64,000 nt of DNA, from NCBI RefSeq assembly GCF_008704535.1, contig NZ_CP023701.1, positions 930,001 through 994,000 of the forward strand, read 5' to 3'. Every line of letters starts with the position of its first letter. The first letter of the stretch is position 1. The notes beneath the pieces are model-generated. The model was given only the letters and a program-made list of their open reading frames with translations. It did no database searches and was not told the DNA's origin. This document shows, piece after piece, positions 57,701 through 64,000 of this stretch. Position numbers and translations under genes: made by a program. This DNA is from Streptomyces subrutilus. GTDB taxonomy: Bacteria; Actinomycetota; Actinomycetes; Streptomycetales; Streptomycetaceae.

Positions 57701-60700
57701 GAACGGCAAGCTGGACCGGCGGGCCCTGCCCGCCCCGCCCGAGGAGGGCGTGGTCCGGGCCGAGTTCGCGGCCCCGGCGACCGCGACGGAGGAGCTGGCG
57801 GCGGCCGTCTGGGCCGAGGTGCTGGGCACCGGGCGGATCGGCCGCCACGACGACTTCTTCGCGCTGGGCGGGCACTCGCTGCGCGCCACCCGCGCCGTGT
57901 CGCGGCTCGGCGCCCGCCTGGGGACGGGGGTGCCGCTGCGGCTGCTGTTCGAACACCCGACGCTGGACGGGTTCGCGGCGGCGCTGGACGCGCTGGGCGG
58001 GGACGGCCCGGCCGCGACCGGTCCGGCCGCGGACGCGATCGGCGCCCGGCCGGCCGGGGAGCCGGCGCCGCTGTCCTTCGCGCAGCAGCGGCTGTGGTTC
58101 CTGGACCAGCTCCAGCCGGGCAGGCCCGACTACAACATCCCGGTGGCCGCCCGGATCCGGGGCCCGCTCGACGCCGACGCGCTGGCGGCGGCGCTGTCCG
58201 AGGTCGTGGCCCGGCACGAGGTGCTGCGCTCGCGGATCACGGAGGGCCCGCTCGGGCCCGTACAGACGGTGGAGCCGCCGGAGGTCTTCGCCGCGCTCCG
58301 CACCGACCTGGGCGACCTGCCCCGCGAGGAGGCCCGGTCGCGGGCGCTGGGCCTGGCCCACGCGGACGCCGCCGCCCCCTTCGACCTGGGCTCCGCGCCG
58401 CTGCTGCGGGCCCGGGTGGTGCGGGTCCGCGACGACGAGCACCTGCTCGTCCTGGTGCTGCACCACACGGTCGGCGACGGATGGTCGATGCCGGTGCTGT
58501 GGCGCGAGCTGTCCGGGGCCTACCGGGCGCTGCGCCGCGGTGAGCGCCCGGTGCTGCCCGCCCTGCCGGTGCAGTACGGCGACTTCGCGCACTGGCAGCA
58601 GAAGCGGCTGGCGGACGGCGGGGCCGACGCGGGCATCGCGCACTGGCGTCGGGCGCTGGCCGGGCTGCCCGCGCTGGAACTGCCCACCGACCGGCCCCGG
58701 CCGCAGGTGCGCGGCGGCGCCGGCGACGCGTTCGTCTTCGAGGTCCCGGGCGAGCTCGCGCAGAAGCTCGGCGGGCTGGCCCGTGAGCGCGGCGCGACGC
58801 TGTTCATGGTCCTGCTGGCCGGTTTCCAGGCCCTGCTGGCCCGCTACACGGGGCAGCACGACATCGCGGTCGGCTCGCCCATCGCGGGCCGCGACCGCAC
58901 CGAACTGGAGCCGCTCGTCGGCTTCTTCGTCAACACCCTGGTGCTGCGCACGGACCTGTCCGGCGATCCCGCCTTCGAGGAGCTGCTGGGCCGGGTGCGC
59001 CGGACGGCGCTCGCCGCGTACGAGCACCAGGACGTGCCCTTCGACCGGCTGGTGGAGGAGCTGCGGCCGGAGCGCGACCTCGGCCGCAACCCGCTCTTCG
59101 ACGTGCTCTTCCAGCTCCACCCCGAGCAGCTCGGGTCGCTGCCGCTGGAGGGCGTGGAGGTCGAGAGCCTCGACACCTCGAACGGCACGGCCAAGTTCGA
59201 CCTCAGCCTGGCGATGACGGAGCACCCGGGCGGTCTGACGGGTACGGTGCAGTACGCCACCGACCTGTTCGACCGGGCCACGGTCGAACGGTTCGGCGCC
59301 CACTACCTGCGGCTGCTGGCCGGGGCCGCCGAGACCCCGGACGCGCCGCTGTCGCGGCTGGACGTGCTCTCCCCGCGGGAGCACGCCGCGCTGCTCGGCG
59401 AGGACACCGCGGCGCCGGCTCCGCCGCGCCCGGCCCGCACCCTGCACGCGCTGGTGGAGGAGCAGGCCCGGCTGCGGCCCGACGCCCCCGCGGTGACCTG
59501 CGGGGGCCGCACCACCAGCTACGCGGAGCTCGACGCGGCCGCGAACCGGCTGGCCCACCGGCTGCGGCAGCTGGGGACCGGCCCGGAGACGGCCGTGGCC
59601 GTACTGGCCGGGCGCGATCTGCGGATGGTCGTCTGCGTGCTGGCCGTGCTCAAGGCCGGGGGCGCGTACGTGCCCGTCGACCCCGGGCACCCGGCCGAGC
59701 GGGTCCGCACCCTCCTCGCGGACAGCGGCGCCCGGCTGGCGCTGACGGCGGGGCTGCCCGGCGGTCTGCCGGTCGGGCTGACGGGCTCCGTACCGGTCCT
59801 GGACCTGGACGCCGAGCGGGAGGCGGTCGCGGCCCTGCCCGCGACGGCCCCGCCCGCGCTCGCCGGACCGGCGCACCTCGCCTACCTGCTGTACACCTCC
59901 GGCTCCACCGGCCGGCCCAAGGGCGTGGCGGTCTCGCACGCGGCGGTCACCGGCTACCTGGCGGCGCTGGCCTCGTCCTTCGGACTGGGCCCGCAGGACG
60001 CCGTGCTCGCCCGCACCGCGCTGACCTTCGACCCGTCGGTGCGCGACCTGTTCGCCCCGCTGACCACGGGCGGCCGGATCGTGCTGGCCACGCAGGACGA
60101 GGCCGGGGACCCGGACGCGCTGGCCCGGCTGCTGCACGACGAGGGCGTGACGGCGCTGCTGTCGATCGTCCCGTCGATGCTGGAGCCGCTGGTCGCCGCG
60201 GCCGCCGAACCGGCACCGGCGCTGCGGCTGGTGATGACGACCGGCGAGGCGCTGACCGCCGGCCTCGCCCGCGACGCGCACGGCCTGGGCCTGCCCGGGC
60301 GGCTGCGGCTGGTCAACCAGTACGGTCCGACCGAGTGCACCAACACCACCACCTTCCACGTGGTGACCGGCGCCGACATCGAGGCGGGCCGCATCCCGAT
60401 CGGACGGCCGCTGCCCGGCGCCCGGGTCCTGGTGCTCGGCGAGCACCTCGAACCCCTGCCCCGGGGCGCCGTCGGCGAACTGTTCATCGCCGGACGCGGC
60501 GTCGCCCGCGGCTACCTCGGCGATCCCGCGCGCACCGCCGAGGCCTACCCGCCGGACCCGTACGGGCCGCCCGGCGCCCGCATGTACCGCACGGGCGACC
60601 TGGCGCGGCTGCGCGCGGACGGGGTGCTGGAGTTCCACGGCCGCCGCGACAACCAGGTCAAGGTCCGGGGCCACCGGATCGAGCTGGGCGAGGTCGAGGC

Positions 60701-63700
60701 CGCCCTGCTGCGCCACCCCGACGTCGGCCGGGCCGTCGCGGCCGCGCACGGGGAGGGCGCCGACCGGGCGCTCGCCGCGTACGTGGTGTGGCGGGAGGGG
60801 GCCGGGGACGCGGCCGCCGTACTGGACTCCGTACGGGCCTGCCTCCCGGCCGCGATGGTGCCCTCGGCACTCGTGGTGCTGGACGCGCTGCCGCTGACCC
60901 CGAACGGGAAGACCGACCGCAGGGCGCTGCCCGCATCGGGCCCCGGCGCGACGGGCGGGCACCGTCCGCACGTCGCCCCGCGCACCGCCCTGGAGCGCAC
61001 GGTAGCCGAGGTCTGGGAGGAGGTGCTCGGCGAGGGCCCGATCGGGAGCGGCGACCACTTCTTCGAACGCGGCGGGCACTCGCTGCGCGCCACCCGGGTG
61101 ATCTCCCGGCTGCGCGCCCTGCTGGGCCTGGACATCCCGATGCAGCTGCTGTTCCGCCACCCGGTGGCGGGCGACCTGGCCCGGGCGCTGGCCTCGCTGG
61201 GAGCGGCGACGGGCTCGGACATCCCGGCGCTGCCCGCGGGCCCCGGCCCGCTGTCCTTCGGGCAGCAGCGGCTGTGGCTGCTGGACCGGCTCCAGCCGGG
61301 GCGGCCCGACTACAACATGCCCGGCGCCGTCCGGCTGAGCGGCGCGCTCGACACCGCGGCCGCGCTCGGGGCGCTGGAGGACGTCGTCGCCCGGCACGAG
61401 GTGCTGCGTTCGCGGATCGAGGAGGGCGCGGACGGGTCGCAGGCGGCGCGCGTGGTTCCGCTGCCGGCCGGCTCGTTCGCCCCCGTCTTCACCGATCTGT
61501 CGGAGCTGGGCGCGGCGGCCGGGGACCGGGCGCTGGAGCTGGCGGCGCGGGACGCCGCCCTGCCCTTCGACCTGGCCGCGGCGGGGCCGCTGCGGGCCCG
61601 CCTGGTGCGGGTCGCGGCGCGGGAGCACCTGCTCGTGATCGTCGCCCACCACATCGCCTTCGACGGCTGGTCGGTGGGCGTGTTCTGGCGGGAGTTCTTC
61701 GCGGCCTACCGCGCCCGTACCCTCGCCGATGCCCGACCCCTGCCCGAACCGACCGTCTCCTACCGGGAGTTCGCCGCCTGGCAGCGCGAACGGCTCGACG
61801 GGGACGCGCTGGCCGGCACGCTCGGCTACTGGCGCGAGCGGCTCGGCGGGCTCACCCCGCTGGACCTGCCCACCGACCGGCCGCGGCCTCCCGTGCCCTC
61901 CGGGCGCGGCGAGCAGCTGCCGTTCGTCCTGCCCGCCGAGCTGCTGACCGGGCTGCGCGAGCTGGGCCGGCGGCACGACGCGACGCTGTTCATGGTGCTG
62001 CTGGCGGGATTCCAGGCGCTGCTGGCCCGCTGGTCGGGCAGCGACGACGTGGCGGTGGGCTCGCCCATCGCGGGCCGCGACCGCGCCGAACTGGAGCCGC
62101 TCATCGGCTTCTTCGTCAACAGCCTGGTGCTGCGCACCGACCTGTCCGGGAACCCGGGCTTCGGCGAGCTGCTGGGCCGGGCCCGCGAGACGGCCCTGGG
62201 GGCGTACGCCCACCAGGAGGTGCCCTTCGAGCGGCTGGTGGAGGAGGTGCAGCCGGACCGCGACCTGAGCCGCAACCCGCTGTTCCAGGTGATGCTGGTC
62301 CTCGACGAGGAGGCCGCGCCGCCGCCCGCGCTGCCCGGACTGGACGCCGCACCGCTCTCACTGGCCAGCGGCGCCTCGAAGTTCGACCTCTCGCTGTACT
62401 TCGTCGAGGAGGACGGGGGCCTGCACGGCGAGGCCGTGTTCGCCACCGATCTGTTCGACCGGGAGACCGTCGGGAGGATGACCTCGGCGCTGGTGGAGCT
62501 GCTCGCGGCGGCGGTGGCCGACCCCTCGCTGCCCCTCGGCTCGCTGCCGCTGATGGACGCGGCCGAGGAGCGCCGGGTGCTGGGCGCGGGGACCGGGGTG
62601 GCCGAACCGGCCGCGGACCGGCCGCTGCACGAGCTCGTCGGCGAGCGGGCCGCCCGTGCGCCGCTGGCCGTCGCGGTCGACGACGGGGCGCGCGGCCTGA
62701 CGTACGCGGGGCTGTGGGACGTCTCGGGCCGGCTGGCCCGCGAACTGGCGGCCCTGGGGGTCGGCTCGGACACGGCGGTGGCGGTCTGCGCGGAGCGCTC
62801 GGTGCTGCTGCCGGCGGCGCTGCTGGGCGTGCTGCGCTCGGGCGGCCTGTACGTGCCCGTCGACCCCGGCTACCCGGCCGACCGGATCGCGTACATGCTC
62901 GCGGACAGCGGGGCCCGGGTCCTGGTCGTGTCGGGCGGGGCCGCTGTACCGCGGGCGCCGGAGGGCGTCGCGGTGGTGGACCTCGACGCGCTGGAGCGGG
63001 ACGGCGGTCCGGCCGGGACCGGGACCGGTGCCGGTTTCGGGGCGGTGCGGCCGGATCCGGAGCACCTGGCGTACGCGCTGTACACCTCGGGCTCGACGGG
63101 CCGCCCCAAGGGGGTCACCGTGCCGCACCGGGCCCTGGCCAACTTCACCCGGGACATGGTGCGCCGGCTGGAGCTGACGGCCGGCGACACCGTCGCGGCC
63201 GTCACCACGGCCTCGTTCGACATCGCCGTACTGGAGTTGCTGGTCCCGCTCACCTGCGGGTCGACGGTACGGGTCGTCGACCGGGACACCGCCCGGGACG
63301 GCACCCTGCTCGCGAAGGAGCTGGACGCGGCGGCCGTGACGGTCGTCCAGGCCACCCCGGCCACCTGGCACCAGCTGATGGAGAGTGGCTGGCAGGCCCC
63401 GCACGTGCGCGCCCTGTGCGGCGGCGAGGCGCTGCCGTCCGCCCTGGCGGAGCGGCTGCGGACGGCGCTGGGCACGGTCTGGAACGTGTACGGGCCGACC
63501 GAGACCACCGTGTGGTCGACCGCGCACCGGCTGTCCGGACCGGCCGGGGAGCGGCCGGTGCCCATCGGCTCGGCGCTCGCCAACACCCGGCTGCACGTCC
63601 TGGACCCGGCCCTGCGGCCGGTGCCGGTCGGCGTGTTCGGCGAGCTGTTCATCGGCGGGGACGGGGTGGCCCGCGGCTACCACGGCCGGCCGGGGCTGAC

Positions 63701-64000
63701 CGCCGACCGGTTCGTGCCCGACCCGTACGCGGTCGGCGGGCGGCTGTACCGCACCGGCGACCTGGTGCGGCGGCTCGCGGACGGCACCCTGGAGTACCGG
63801 GGCCGCGCCGACGGCCAGGTGAAGGTGCGCGGCCACCGCATGGAGCTCGGTGAGATCGAGGCCGCGCTGGCCCGCCACCCGCGGGTGCGGGAGGCGGCGG
63901 TCACCGTGCACGGCGCGGGCGTCGACGCCGTCCTGGCCGGCTACGTGACCTGGCGCGACGAGGAGGGCGACCTGCGGGCGCTCGGCGACCACCTGCGCCA
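54723..64000 (+). CDS. NRPS, C-A-T-C-A-T-C-A, continues past the window
   Basis: GTG 54723 overlaps the upstream stop, and 3092 codons are visible. Module 3: C with HHIATDG at residue 190, A code D-A-Y-F-W-G-A-T-F-(K), closest to valine-type codes, T serine 1052. Module 4: C with HHTVGDG at 1247, A code D-P-R-S-M-T-Q-N-T-(K), unusual and unassigned, T with ERGGHS and serine 2120. Module 5: C with HHIAFDG at 2309, A code D-I-L-Q-L-G-V-V-W-(K), which resembles glycine codes, then cut off after [18 protein letters not shown]. All C domains look LCL-type as no further E domain is seen. The N-terminal helix ([20 protein letters not shown]) may dock to NRPS1. Codes were aligned by eye to the GrsA positions. 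Confidence 0.93.

Overview
The window is very GC-rich actinobacterial DNA, almost certainly Streptomyces. A short secreted chaplin (31184-31423), an N-terminally extended 481-residue GAPDH, CsbD and PRC-barrel stress proteins, a SAV_915-type protein and a two-gene NRPS locus all point that way, as does coding sequence with G/C at nearly every third position. I see no tRNA, rRNA, CRISPR array or replication origin.

Layout. 1-5.1 kb: a methyltransferase cut by the window edge, a decayed F5/8 type C domain, a YbjQ protein, and a pair formed by a trifunctional RNA-repair enzyme (ligase, kinase, phosphatase) and a NYN-domain protein. 4.5-7.2 kb: a TetR regulator facing two genes across a clear palindromic operator. 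7.2-10 kb: VOC, YoaK-like, TDT-family and molybdate-type TOBE genes. 10.1-13.8 kb: copper homeostasis (secreted protein, CopZ, CopA), with three CsoR-type boxes between the divergent genes and a frame break in copA. 13.8-20.5 kb: small stress proteins, an MFS exporter, a universal stress protein, GAPDH, and a LysA-like decarboxylase.

20.5-26.7 kb is a degenerate accessory island, visibly lower in GC. It holds a remarkable 515-residue protein made of two tandem flagellin-like domains, an ISL3 fragment fused in frame to the C-terminus of Ku, small orphan genes, a frameshifted transposase, and a 67-bp MITE-like palindrome at which the transposase and a cydB remnant are joined tail to tail.

26.7-40 kb: an SGNH hydrolase, a cyclopropane-fatty-acid synthase with a translationally coupled alpha/beta hydrolase, a broken molybdopterin oxidoreductase, the chaplin, a secreted protein, a P450 paired with an ACMSD-like amidohydrolase, an SRPBCC protein, a Ser/Thr kinase with a beta-propeller sensor, a class II glutamine amidotransferase and a DUF1269 protein. 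40-45 kb: a two-gene exopolysaccharide module, in which a cellulose-synthase-like GT2 is followed by a giant fusion of membrane acyltransferase, SGNH domain and GH16 glycoside hydrolase. Two DasR-like (dre) sites lie upstream, one overlapping the probable -10.

45-64 kb: an AraC regulator, a GNAT protein and two overlapping NRPS genes. NRPS1 is C-A-T-E-C-A-T (2661 aa). NRPS2 is C-A-T-C-A-T-C-A and runs off the window. By-eye specificity codes suggest D-X1, Ser, a Val-like residue, an unassigned residue, then Gly. No thioesterase, MbtH or tailoring gene is inside the window, so the product cannot be named.
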